A stretch of 18,009 nucleotides of DNA, taken from positions 1-18,009 of the forward strand of contig CAIOHM010000330.1 of assembly GCA_903858055.1 (NCBI GenBank), read 5' to 3'. This document shows, piece after piece, positions 1-6,753 of the stretch. The translations under genes were made by a program, and so were the position numbers. Positions within the stretch are counted from its first letter, which is position 1. Every line of letters starts with the position of its first letter. The notes beneath the pieces are model-generated. The model saw only the letters and a list, made by a program, of their open reading frames with translations, was not told the DNA's origin and did no database searches. Source of the stretch: an uncultured delta proteobacterium. Lineage in GTDB: Bacteria; Myxococcota_A; Polyangia; Polyangiales; Polyangiaceae.

Positions 1-21
1 CTACCGCTGAGCTACGCGCCT
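1..21 (-). tRNA. tRNA gene, 5' end only (cut by the left edge)
   Basis: Read on the minus strand, the first 21 bases fit the 5' end of a tRNA: a 7-nt acceptor strand AGGCGCG, then T8 and A9, the D-stem GCTC and the D-loop AGCGGTAG with its invariant A14 and GG. The anticodon lies outside the window, so the amino acid cannot be read. An AGGCGCG acceptor is known in some tRNA-Val(GAC) genes, which is only a hint. A matching promoter lies directly upstream. Confidence 0.85.
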
Positions 22-33
22 GAAGGAAGCGCG

Positions 34-62
34 GGGATAGGCGCATCTCGCGTGGCCGTCAA
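34..62 (-). promoter_or_regulatory. sigma70-type promoter of the tRNA gene
   Basis: On the minus strand a -35 box TTGACG (62..57) is followed by exactly 17 bases and a -10 box TATCCC (39..34), and then by a GC-rich discriminator (CGCGC), which is typical of stable-RNA promoters. The tRNA 5' end at 21 lies 12 bases past the -10 box. The spacing and orientation suit a very short leader before tRNA processing. The start site itself is not shown. Confidence 0.6.
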
Positions 63-83
63 GAGCCGAGTTTCGCGAGGGTG

Positions 84-99
84 TTTTCGCCAGCGAAAA
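84..99. promoter_or_regulatory. inverted repeat upstream of the PNGase F-like gene
   Basis: Two 7-base arms, TTTTCGC (84-90) and GCGAAAA (93-99), are separated by CA. A further TTTCGC copy lies at 71-76. The dyad ends 19 bases before the ATG at 119. A 2-base centre is tight for a hairpin, so a protein-binding operator is the more natural reading. No specific regulator is recognised. Confidence 0.35.
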
Positions 100-118
100 A
101 CCGTGCTTTCGTGGGAGC

Positions 119-1228
119 ATGCTGCGTTCTTTTTCGCCCACGCTCGCTCTCGTCACCGCCGCCGCGGCCTTCTCCTTCGCCGCCTGTGCGAGCGAAAGCA
201 GCCCGAGCGCCGCGGCCGACGGCGGTTCGGCGGAGGTGGACGCGAGCGCGCCGATGACCGTGGTGGCGTTCGACGACGCACGCATCACGAGCGAGCAAGG
301 CCAACCGAACTTCCAGAACGTGCGCGCCGAGGTCGACTTCGGCACGGCGAAGGTCGCCAAGGCCACGATGATCGTGGACCTCGGAACCACCTGCTACCCG
401 TTCTCGAAGTGGGCTTCGAACCCGCCGCCGCAAGGTCAAAACTGGCCCGCGGACTGCGATGCCTTCGACCGCAACTTCGAGTTCACGCTCGACGACCCGA
501 CCGGCGCCACCGAACCTCCGGCCATTGAGCTCGTTCGTGCGATCACGCCCTTCGGAGGGCCGCTCCACCTCGAGATCGACGTCACCGACGTCGTCAACGC
601 GCGCCCGGGCAAGCACCGCCTGCGCAGCTACATCGCCACGTGGTCCGACGGCGCCGGACGCGTCTCGGGGTCGCGAGGAGGCTGGAACGTCTCGGCGCGC
701 TTCGTCCTCGAGCCCGGCGCTCCGCCGCGCAACGTCCTCGCCGTCGTCCCACTCTACAACGACTCGATGACCACGGCCGAGCTCGCCGCGCCGATCGCGT
801 TCGACGTACCCGCGGGCACCACGGGCGCGCGCATCGAGTACCGCACCACCGGTCACGGCGGCGGAGCAGACGACGCGTGCCTCGGGCCCGCGGAAGAGTT
901 CTGCCGCCGCACGCACACGTTGAGCGTCGACGGCGCCACCGTGAAGCGCTGGGATCCGGTGCGCCTCGACTGCAAGAACCTCTGCACGCTCGCCCCGATG
1001 AACGACGCAGGCACGCAGCAATATTGCAAGGAAAACCCTTGCGGCGACATCGGCAGCGTGCGCGCCGCCCGCGCCAACTGGTGCCCGGGGAGCGTCACGC
1101 CGCCCATGGTGATCGAGGCAGCCTCGCTCCTCGTACCGGGTCGCCACACGGCCTCGTGGAGCATCAGCAAGGTCGCGAGCGGGGGCTCGTGGCGCACCTC
1201 CGCCGTCCTCTTCGCGTACGGCGACTGA
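119..1228 (+). CDS. PNGase F-like lipoprotein (peptide-N-glycosidase family)
   Basis: 369 aa. An N-terminal signal sequence ends in the lipobox FAAC (Cys23, next residue Ala), so an outer-membrane lipoprotein is expected. The rest aligns by eye over its length with Elizabethkingia PNGase F, which cleaves the glycosylamine bond between Asn and N-glycans. Shared blocks are CDAFDR (113-118, family CDEWDR), ITPFGGPLHLEIDVTD (142-157), ATW (173-175), AVVPL (208-212), EFCRRTHT (260-267, family EWCFRTHT) and RANWCPG (318-324, family RAGWCPG). The catalytic Asp60 and Glu206 correspond to Asp117 and Glu260; Arg61, Arg248 and Trp251 to Arg118, Arg318 and Trp321. Glu118 of the model enzyme is Ala173 here. 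Several Cys suggest disulfides. The ATG at 119 has GGGAG just upstream. The gene stands alone and converges on the next one with a 9-base gap. Family assignment is confident; activity is uncertain. Confidence 0.85.
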   Translation: MLRSFSPTLALVTAAAAFSFAACASESSPSAAADGGSAEVDASAPMTVVAFDDARITSEQGQPNFQNVRAEVDFGTAKVAKATMIVDLGTTCYPFSKWASNPPPQGQNWPADCDAFDRNFEFTLDDPTGATEPPAIELVRAITPFGGPLHLEIDVTDVVNARPGKHRLRSYIATWSDGAGRVSGSRGGWNVSARFVLEPGAPPRNVLAVVPLYNDSMTTAELAAPIAFDVPAGTTGARIEYRTTGHGGGADDACLGPAEEFCRRTHTLSVDGATVKRWDPVRLDCKNLCTLAPMNDAGTQQYCKENPCGDIGSVRAARANWCPGSVTPPMVIEAASLLVPGRHTASWSISKVASGGSWRTSAVLFAYGD

Positions 1229-1237
1229 AGCCGCGCG

Positions 1238-1837
1238 TCAGCCGCCGGCACTTCGGTGCGCGGCGAGCGTCTCTTCGATCGTGAGCGTGCCCTTCGCCAC
1301 GTCCTCGGCGAGCGTCGCGATCGCGTCGTCGAACCAGCGGTCGAAGCGCGCTGCGAAGGGAAACATCCACCCGTAGTCAGGCCCCACGAAGCGCGCGCGG
1401 AGCCAGTCTTTTTGGGAGCGTGCCGCTTCGAGGCCGCGCACCTCGACGAGCGCGTGCAGGGTCTCGAGGTAGGCCTCCCACTCGATGCGCGCGCGGGCGT
1501 ACGCGAAGCCGAGCGGCAGCGGAAAGAGCAGGTACGCGACGCCCATGGGGACGACGCCCCAGCGATTCGCTTGCACGAGGTGGATGCGCTCGTGCCGCAA
1601 GAGCACGTAGCGCTCGAGGTCGCTCATCTGCGACCAGCCCTCGGAGACCCAGAGCGTGCCGCCCATGACCGTGTGGTACCCGCTCACGTACGTGGTCATG
1701 CCGCCGAGGGTGACCGTGCGCAGGAGCGCGCCGATCGCACGCTGCAGCCGTGAGTCGCGCTTGTACCGCAGACGGAACGATGGAAATTCGCGCTGCATCC
1801 GCGCAAGAAATGCCTCGGAGAGCGGCGCGCTCGTCAC
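1238..1837 (-). CDS. HExxH-containing protein, predicted zinc metallopeptidase-like
   Basis: 199 aa from a GTG (1837..1835) that overlaps the TGA of the upstream dehydrogenase gene as GTGA; a longer reading starting at 1942 would run deep into that gene and looks artefactual. The visible hallmark is RHERIHLVQ (HERIH at residues 82-86), the zinc-binding HExxH pattern. Glu119 and Glu121 about 35 residues on, in RIEWEAYLE, are candidates for a third ligand as in gluzincins. A hydrophobic stretch at 94-113 separates the two. The arrangement resembles the HExxHxxQ core of DUF4157-like proteins, but I cannot name a family. No signal peptide is seen. Translational coupling to the dehydrogenase suggests co-expression; substrate unknown. 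Confidence 0.7.
   Translation of the reverse strand: MTSAPLSEAFLARMQREFPSFRLRYKRDSRLQRAIGALLRTVTLGGMTTYVSGYHTVMGGTLWVSEGWSQMSDLERYVLLRHERIHLVQANRWGVVPMGVAYLLFPLPLGFAYARARIEWEAYLETLHALVEVRGLEAARSQKDWLRARFVGPDYGWMFPFAARFDRWFDDAIATLAEDVAKGTLTIEETLAAHRSAGG
1241..1264. terminator. GC-rich stem-loop with TTCG loop at the convergent junction
   Basis: GCCGC (1241-1245) pairs with GCGGC (1260-1264). Inside it, GCAC (1248-1251) pairs with GTGC (1256-1259) around a TTCG tetraloop, leaving a 2-base bulge. It begins 13 bases after the stop of the rightward gene and lies within the last codons of the leftward gene. No T-tract follows on either side, so classic intrinsic termination is doubtful. It may protect the 3' end of the transcript. 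Confidence 0.35.
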
Positions 1838-2625
1838 GCGCGCGAGCCGCCGCTGCGGTCGACAGCGAAGGGCGAGAAGCCCTGCCCCGTCGGCATGAGC
1901 TCGAGCGTGTTGATGTTCACGTGCGGCGGGAGCGACGCGCACCAGAACACCGCGTTCGCGATGTCGAAGCCCGTGAGCGGATCCATGCCCTCGTAGACCT
2001 TCTTCGCGCGATCGCCGTCGCCGCCGAAGCGCACCGCGGAGAACTCGGTCTCGACCATGCCCGGCTCGATGTTCGTCGCGCGCACGGGCGTCCCGAGGAG
2101 GTCGGCGCGGAGGTTCAGCGCGAACTGGCGCACGAACGCTTTCGTTGCACCATACACGTTTCCGCCTGGGTAAGGGTAATTGCCCGCAACGGAGCCGATG
2201 CTGATGACGTGCCCGCGGCGTCGCTCGACCATGCCCGGCAGCACGGCGCGCGTGAGCGTGACCATGGCGCGGCAGTTGGTGTCGATCATCGTGTCCCAGT
2301 CGTCGAGCTTCGCCTCCGGCGCCTTCTCGAGACCGAGCGCGAGGCCCGCGTTGTTGACGAGCACGTCGATCGAGGACCAGGGCGCCGGGAGCGCCGCGAG
2401 CGCCGCGGTCATGGCGGAGCGATCGCGCACGTCGAGCGACTGCACGAAGAAGCGATCCCCGAGTTCACCGGCGAGCGCGTCGAGGCGCTCGCGGCGCCGC
2501 CCCCAACCGATGACGTGCCAGCCCTCCGCGTGAAAACGGCGAGCGCATGCCTCGCCGATGCCCGAGGTGACACCGGTGACGAGGGCAACGCGCGGAGAGT
2601 CGGGGCTGGGGCGAGACGCAAGCAT
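1834..2625 (-). CDS. ydfG: YdfG-type NADP-dependent short-chain dehydrogenase
   Basis: 263 aa, cytosolic. It matches E. coli YdfG (3-hydroxy acid / malonic semialdehyde / serine dehydrogenase) almost block for block: TGVTSGIG (17-24) for the nucleotide, WGRRRERL (41-48) with basic residues that favour NADP, NNAG (91-94), DDWDTMIDTN (108-117), GGNVYGATKAFVRQF (154-168), NIEPGMVETEFS (185-196) and HVNINTLE (235-242). The catalytic triad is Ser145, Tyr158 and Lys162. Likely reactions are NADPH reduction of malonic semialdehyde or oxidation of serine and other 3-hydroxy acids. The N-terminus is about 11 residues longer than in E. coli. The start at 2625 has AGAGGG at good spacing. It is the first gene of a pair with the HExxH protein (4-base overlap). 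The exact physiological substrate is an inference. Confidence 0.88.
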   Translation of the reverse strand: MLASRPSPDSPRVALVTGVTSGIGEACARRFHAEGWHVIGWGRRRERLDALAGELGDRFFVQSLDVRDRSAMTAALAALPAPWSSIDVLVNNAGLALGLEKAPEAKLDDWDTMIDTNCRAMVTLTRAVLPGMVERRRGHVISIGSVAGNYPYPGGNVYGATKAFVRQFALNLRADLLGTPVRATNIEPGMVETEFSAVRFGGDGDRAKKVYEGMDPLTGFDIANAVFWCASLPPHVNINTLELMPTGQGFSPFAVDRSGGSRA

Positions 2626-2705
2626 GGGCCCTCTTTAGCAGGGTGCGGAAAAACGAGCGAACGCCCCAAAGCTACGGGATGCGGACGCGTGGATTCCCGG
2701 GGCGA

Positions 2706-4322
2706 TCACGTCTCCACGGCCACGCCCGCGGGGAGCTCGCCACCGGCGCGAAGCACCGCCAGCACACGGTCGCGCACCGAGGCCGCGTGCTCGTGCTGCG
2801 CAGCCGTGCGCTTGCGCATCGCCGCGAGGGGCATCGTGAGCCGGTCCACGGGCCGGAGCGTCTCGCCGTTGCGGCGCAGGAAGTCCCAGTAGAGCGGCGT
2901 CAGCGGGCAAGGCCGCGTGGGGTCCTTTCCCGTCGCGTCGAAGCGGCAACGGCCGCAGGAGTCGCCCATCTTCTTCAGGTACGCCGCGCCCGAGACGTAG
3001 GGCTTCGTCGTCATCGTGCCGCCGTCCGCGAAGGTGCCCATGCCGAGCACGTTGGGCTCGACGACCCAGTCATACGCGTCGACGTAGGCCACCCAGAACC
3101 AATCGGTGAGCTCGCGCGGCGAGACGCCCAGCAGGTTCGCGATGTTCGCGAGGACCATGAGGCGCGTGATGTGGTGCGACCAGCCATGCGCATGAACGTG
3201 CGCCGTCACGACGTCGAGGCAGCGGAGTCCGCTTGGCGCCTCGCCCCAGTAGGTCGCGGGGAGCGGCTCGCGGGCCGCGAGGTGGTTGGGCGCGCCCGTC
3301 GCCTCGATCGTGCGGAAGCCGTCGGTCGCTTCGTGCACGTGACGAACGAACTCGCGCCAGCCCGTCACCTGACGAACGAACCCCTCGGCACTCGCAAGCG
3401 GCACGCGCCCCGCCTCGTACGCGGCCACGGCGTCGTGGAGGATCCGCTGCGGCGGGAGGCGCCCGAGGTTCACGAGCGGGCTCACGCGCGTGTGAAAAAG
3501 ATCGGGCTCGGCCTCGCAGAGCGCGTCTTCGTAGGGGCCGAAGTGCGGCAAGCCCTCGGCGAGCGCGTGCTGCCAAAGGGCCTCGGCGTCCGCAGCGCTG
3601 CACGGCCACGCGAAGCCTTCGAGCGAGCCGAATGCGCGGGGGAACCGCGTCGCGACGAGGTCGATCACTTCTTGCGTGATCGCGTCGGGTTCGAAGCGAG
3701 GCGTTCGCGGGGCCACCGGAGCTCCGCGGTAGGGCTCGCGGTTCTCCGCGTCGAAGGAGTACTTCCCGCCAATGGGCTTCGGACCCTTCATGAGGACGCC
3801 GCTCGCACGGCGCACATGGCGGTAGAATGCATCCATTCGGTACGGCGGGCCGCTCGGAAACACGGCCGCGAAGTCTTCGGCGCGCGTGAGCCACAGCGTG
3901 TTCGGCCGCTCTTCGATCACGAGGCCTCGGGTGCGTGCCGCGGCCAAATCTTCACGAAGCTCGCGCTCCGCGGGGCGCATGACCTCGAGTCGCGAAAAGC
4001 CGTGCTTCTCGCGTAGGCGCTCGAGCCCCTCCCCGAAGGAGCCGTCGCCGCCGTGGAAGGCGATCGCATAGCCTCGTGTGCCCATCTCGAGCGCGAAGTG
4101 GCGCTGGTTCGAGAGGAGCATCGCGAGCTTTTGGCGGTGGTACGGGCGCTTGCTCGCCTTCTCGCGCGACTCCACGAAGGCCAGCACGGTCTCGCGCGGG
4201 TCGGCCTCGGCGAGCAGCGACCGCGTGTGGTCGAGCTGGTCGTAGGGGACGTAGATCCAGCGCTTGGCTTCACCGTCGCGAGGACTCGGCGCATAGTCAC
4301 GGATGCGTTCGCGGAACGTCAT
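2706..4322 (-). CDS. Iron-sulfur photolyase, PhrB/(6-4) type (DPRP family)
   Basis: 538 aa. This is a deoxyribodipyrimidine photolyase-related protein of the FeS-BCP class, which uses FAD and light to repair (6-4) photoproducts. The N-terminal antenna domain begins near IYVPYDQL (23-30); the C-terminal half is the helical FAD domain. The four [4Fe-4S] cysteines are Cys368, Cys456, Cys459 and Cys472. Their spacing of 88, 3 and 13 residues equals that recalled for Agrobacterium PhrB (Cys350, 438, 441, 454). The active-site pair His383-His384 in WSHHITR sits 15-16 residues after the first Cys, again as in PhrB. Its ATG overlaps the stop of the DUF2256 gene (ATGA), so translation is coupled. Length is in the family range. 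Family is certain; substrate preference is taken from PhrB. Confidence 0.93.
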   Translation of the reverse strand: MTFRERIRDYAPSPRDGEAKRWIYVPYDQLDHTRSLLAEADPRETVLAFVESREKASKRPYHRQKLAMLLSNQRHFALEMGTRGYAIAFHGGDGSFGEGLERLREKHGFSRLEVMRPAERELREDLAAARTRGLVIEERPNTLWLTRAEDFAAVFPSGPPYRMDAFYRHVRRASGVLMKGPKPIGGKYSFDAENREPYRGAPVAPRTPRFEPDAITQEVIDLVATRFPRAFGSLEGFAWPCSAADAEALWQHALAEGLPHFGPYEDALCEAEPDLFHTRVSPLVNLGRLPPQRILHDAVAAYEAGRVPLASAEGFVRQVTGWREFVRHVHEATDGFRTIEATGAPNHLAAREPLPATYWGEAPSGLRCLDVVTAHVHAHGWSHHITRLMVLANIANLLGVSPRELTDWFWVAYVDAYDWVVEPNVLGMGTFADGGTMTTKPYVSGAAYLKKMGDSCGRCRFDATGKDPTRPCPLTPLYWDFLRRNGETLRPVDRLTMPLAAMRKRTAAQHEHAASVRDRVLAVLRAGGELPAGVAVET

Positions 4323-4489
4323 GGGCGGGCCTCACGGCGCGCGAGGGCTTCGCGGCGGCGGCGCTCCCCACGGCAGCGGTCGCTGCACGTGCGAATCTCC
4401 TCCCAGCAGCGCGCCCATTTCTTCCGCCATGCAAACGGCCGTGAGCACACGGCGCAGGCCTTCGTGGGGAGGTCACTCTTCGTCGTCAT
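4319..4489 (-). CDS. DUF2256 small zinc-ribbon-like protein
   Basis: 56 aa from the ATG at 4489..4487, preceded by a strong GGGGGAA ribosome site; an upstream in-frame extension is low in complexity and runs into the divergent gene, so it was rejected. The sequence shows CAVCSRPFAWRKKW (12-25) and CSDRCR (35-40), the DUF2256 pattern: CxxC, an aromatic/basic core, and a second Cys pair that probably completes a zinc site. The tail is very Arg-rich. DUF2256 proteins commonly neighbour cryptochrome/photolyase genes, and here the stop overlaps the photolyase start by 4 bases. A role in DNA repair or in photolyase maturation or DNA contact is an inference; no function is established. Confidence 0.9.
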   Translation of the reverse strand: MTTKSDLPTKACAVCSRPFAWRKKWARCWEEIRTCSDRCRGERRRREALARREARP

Positions 4490-4589
4490 GGTCTTCCCCC
4501 AGCTCGCGGCGCGGCCAACACGGAGGCTGCGATGCTCGTTTTCGGGCGGCCGTCGCGACGCTTCGCACGGTCGAGGCATCGGTCTTGCC
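4490..4589. promoter_or_regulatory. divergent intergenic region
   Basis: These 100 bases separate the leftward DUF2256-photolyase pair from the rightward oxidoreductase-mutL-miaA run and must hold, or lie close to, promoters for both. I see the ribosome site GGGGGAA next to the left start, but no convincing -35/-10 pair on either strand and no clear operator. Confidence 0.4.
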
Positions 4590-6071
4590 ATGAGTGCGAG
4601 CGAGCGCGTCCGGGTCGCCGTCGTCGGAGCGGGCGCCGGTGGCCTCGTCGCGGCGGCGTACCTCGCCAAGGCGGGGGTGCACGTCGAGGTCTTCGAAGCT
4701 CAAGCGCACGTGGGCGGCTGTGCCTCGTGCTTCACGATCGGGGGCAACCGCTTTCACGCGGGGGCGACCACCCTCGTGGGCCTCGAGCCGCACATGCCCC
4801 TCGCCCGCATGCTCGACGAACTCGATCTCGCGGTGCCCCACCACCGCCTCGAGCGCGCCATGGCGATCGCACGCGCCGGCGAGACCATCCGCCTCGCACA
4901 AGACAACGCCGCGAACGCCGCCCGCTTCGAGCGTACGTTCGGTCACGCGTTCGGCGCGTTTTGGGCCCATGCCGCCGCGGTGGCGCCGCGCGCTTGGAGC
5001 CTCATCGCCGAGGCGCCCGTGCCGCCCAAGACCTTCGCCGATCTCGCGTGGCTCGCGACCTCGCGTGAAGCGTGGGCGCTCTTGCCCGAGCTCCTCACGA
5101 CGACGCGATCGCGCCTCGAAGGCTTCGGGCAGGTCCCGCGCGAGGGGATCGAGCTCCTCGACGAGCTCTTGCTCGTCTCCACCCAGGCCACCTCCGCCCG
5201 AACGCCCGCGCTCTTCGGTGCCGTCGGATGCGAGTACCTCGAGCGCCCGCTGTACATGCCGCACGGGGGCCTCGGCGCGCTCTTCGAGCTCGTGGCGGCG
5301 CGGGTGCGCGCGCGCGGCGCTCTCCTGCATCTGAGCACCCGGGTCGACGCCGTCCGCGTTCACGCGCAGCACGTCACGATCGAAGCCAATGGCACCACGA
5401 CCGAATTCGACGCCGTCGTGCTTGGCCTCACGTGCTGGGACGCCGCGCGCCTCGTGCACGGCGCTCCGCGGGCGACCTTCGAACGGCAAGCGAAGCGCCA
5501 TCGCGACGCCTGGAGCGCCGCGGGCGGGTATTTCGTCGTCGACGACGTCTTTGGCGACGACGCGCCGGTCTACACGCAAGTGGTGCTCGAGCGGCCCATG
5601 CGCAGCACCGGCGCGCGCGGCTTCTTCGTGACCGTGCCGCCGCGCGAGGACCGCTCGCTCGTACCGAACACCGGCGAGCGAACCCTCACCGTCTCGTGCC
5701 ATACCGAGTCCGAGCCCTGGTTTTCGTGCGACGACAGCGCGTTCCGCGAACGGCGCAGCGAGCTGCTCGAAGAGATCGAGGGCGGGCTCCGAGCGGCCAT
5801 TCCTGCGCTTGCGCACGCGCGCGTCCACGCACGCCACCCGGCCACGCCCCGCACCTGGCAGAGCTTCACCGGTCGCCACCTCGGCCGCGTGGGCGGGCTG
5901 CCCTTCGCGCGCGACCTTCGCACGCTCGCTTACCCCACGGGCGCCACGGGCTCGCCGCACGTCGTCGCCGTGGGCGACACGGTCTTTCCCGGGCAAAGCG
6001 TCACCGCGACAGCCATCGGGGCGCGCCGCGGAGCCCTCGCGCTCCTCGCGCACTTCGCCCGGAGCGCTTGA
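4590..6071 (+). CDS. CrtD/phytoene desaturase-family FAD oxidoreductase
   Basis: 493 aa from the ATG at 4590; the open frame extends far upstream but only as antisense to the photolyase genes. The dinucleotide-binding motif GAGAGG (13-18) is followed by the acidic residue of VEVFEA (33-37) and by GGCASCF (42-48). Then comes HAGATTLVGLEP (56-67), which resembles the GATQVAGLEP block of C-3',4' carotenoid desaturases (CrtD). The C-terminal FAD motif is GDTVFPGQSVTATAIGARRG (near 462-481). Such enzymes dehydrogenate or isomerise carotenoids or other long hydrophobic substrates at the membrane. No other carotenoid gene is in the window, so the substrate is unknown. It appears to start an operon, with a small membrane protein 16 bases downstream. 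Superfamily confident; CrtD subgroup moderate. Confidence 0.8.
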   Translation: MSASERVRVAVVGAGAGGLVAAAYLAKAGVHVEVFEAQAHVGGCASCFTIGGNRFHAGATTLVGLEPHMPLARMLDELDLAVPHHRLERAMAIARAGETIRLAQDNAANAARFERTFGHAFGAFWAHAAAVAPRAWSLIAEAPVPPKTFADLAWLATSREAWALLPELLTTTRSRLEGFGQVPREGIELLDELLLVSTQATSARTPALFGAVGCEYLERPLYMPHGGLGALFELVAARVRARGALLHLSTRVDAVRVHAQHVTIEANGTTTEFDAVVLGLTCWDAARLVHGAPRATFERQAKRHRDAWSAAGGYFVVDDVFGDDAPVYTQVVLERPMRSTGARGFFVTVPPREDRSLVPNTGERTLTVSCHTESEPWFSCDDSAFRERRSELLEEIEGGLRAAIPALAHARVHARHPATPRTWQSFTGRHLGRVGGLPFARDLRTLAYPTGATGSPHVVAVGDTVFPGQSVTATAIGARRGALALLAHFARSA

Positions 6072-6087
6072 GGTAGCTGTTGCGGGC

Positions 6088-6753
6088 GTGCGCGGCTTCC
6101 CCTACCTCGAACACGTGGCCTCGCCGAAGCGCTCTCGTCCTGCATTCTTTCTGACCGCCGTCTTCACGGCAGGCACGTTCGGCGGCTGCAGCGCGTCGGG
6201 CGCCGTGACGACCATCGAGAGCCTCCGCTCCGTGCCCGTCGATCCCTCGCGCTTCCTCGCGTCGATCCCCTTCGCGGCCGACCGCGCGGTCGTCGCCGAG
6301 GCGCTCGCGAACGTCGAGGTCGCGCGCCGAGCCGCCCAAGCCGTGCTTTTCCCGCTCGCCGCGGCGAACGCCGTCGTCGGGGCGGCGCTTCTCGTGTTCG
6401 CTTGGGGACTCCTCTCGCGGCGCGAGGGCGCGCGCACGATGACCCTTCAGCTCCTCGTCGCGCAGATCGCGCTCGAGCTGCTCGAGTACGTGCTGACCCC
6501 CAACCTGCGTGGCCAGGTGCTCGCGCTCGCCTCCGCGTACCTCGATTCCCAGGTGCGCGGCGCCGAGGCGGCCGTTAGCCCGGGCGTCGTGGAGGTCCTG
6601 CGCGCGGTGGTCTTGCGCGCACCGCTGGTCGCGCTCCTCGCCGGTGTCCTGGGGCGTGCGTTCACGATCGTTCCTCTCGCACGCACCGAGGCCCGCGCGT
6701 ACTGCCTCGCCGGTGACGAGGCGAGCGACCGCGATGGAGACTCGCCGCCGTGA
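6088..6753 (+). CDS. small membrane protein of unknown function
   Basis: About 221 aa if read from the GTG at 6088 (weak GAGG some 14 bases upstream); a second GTG at 6115 is also possible. I recognise no family. Hydrophobic segments lie at roughly 18-33, 84-109 and 118-135, with a fourth at about 170-200. The first ends in FGGC (Cys34), which resembles a lipobox but sits late. A polar stretch of about 50 residues after it could be periplasmic. The C-terminus is acidic (DEASDRDGDSPP). It follows the oxidoreductase by 16 bases and its TGA overlaps the mutL start as GTGA, so it is probably translated from the same message. Codon use matches its neighbours. Its existence as a gene is likely; its role is unknown. 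Confidence 0.6.
   Translation: MRGFPYLEHVASPKRSRPAFFLTAVFTAGTFGGCSASGAVTTIESLRSVPVDPSRFLASIPFAADRAVVAEALANVEVARRAAQAVLFPLAAANAVVGAALLVFAWGLLSRREGARTMTLQLLVAQIALELLEYVLTPNLRGQVLALASAYLDSQVRGAEAAVSPGVVEVLRAVVLRAPLVALLAGVLGRAFTIVPLARTEARAYCLAGDEASDRDGDSPP

Noticed and set aside
1838..1942. A longer start for the HExxH protein at 1942
   Set aside because: It would overlap ydfG by over 100 bases and adds an Arg/Ala-rich stretch. The GTGA overlap start is the normal coupling arrangement.
2643..4016. A 457-codon plus-strand frame opposite the photolyase
   Set aside because: No domain signal and Arg-rich; the opposite strand has the exact cysteine spacing of an iron-sulfur photolyase.
4053..4589. 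A 179-residue N-terminal extension of the CrtD-like protein
   Set aside because: The extension lies antisense to the photolyase and DUF2256 genes and is low in complexity. The nucleotide-binding motif begins right after the ATG at 4590, as expected for the family.
4473..6053. A 526-codon minus-strand frame opposite the CrtD-like gene
   Set aside because: Composition typical of an antisense shadow; the plus strand shows a complete FAD oxidoreductase.
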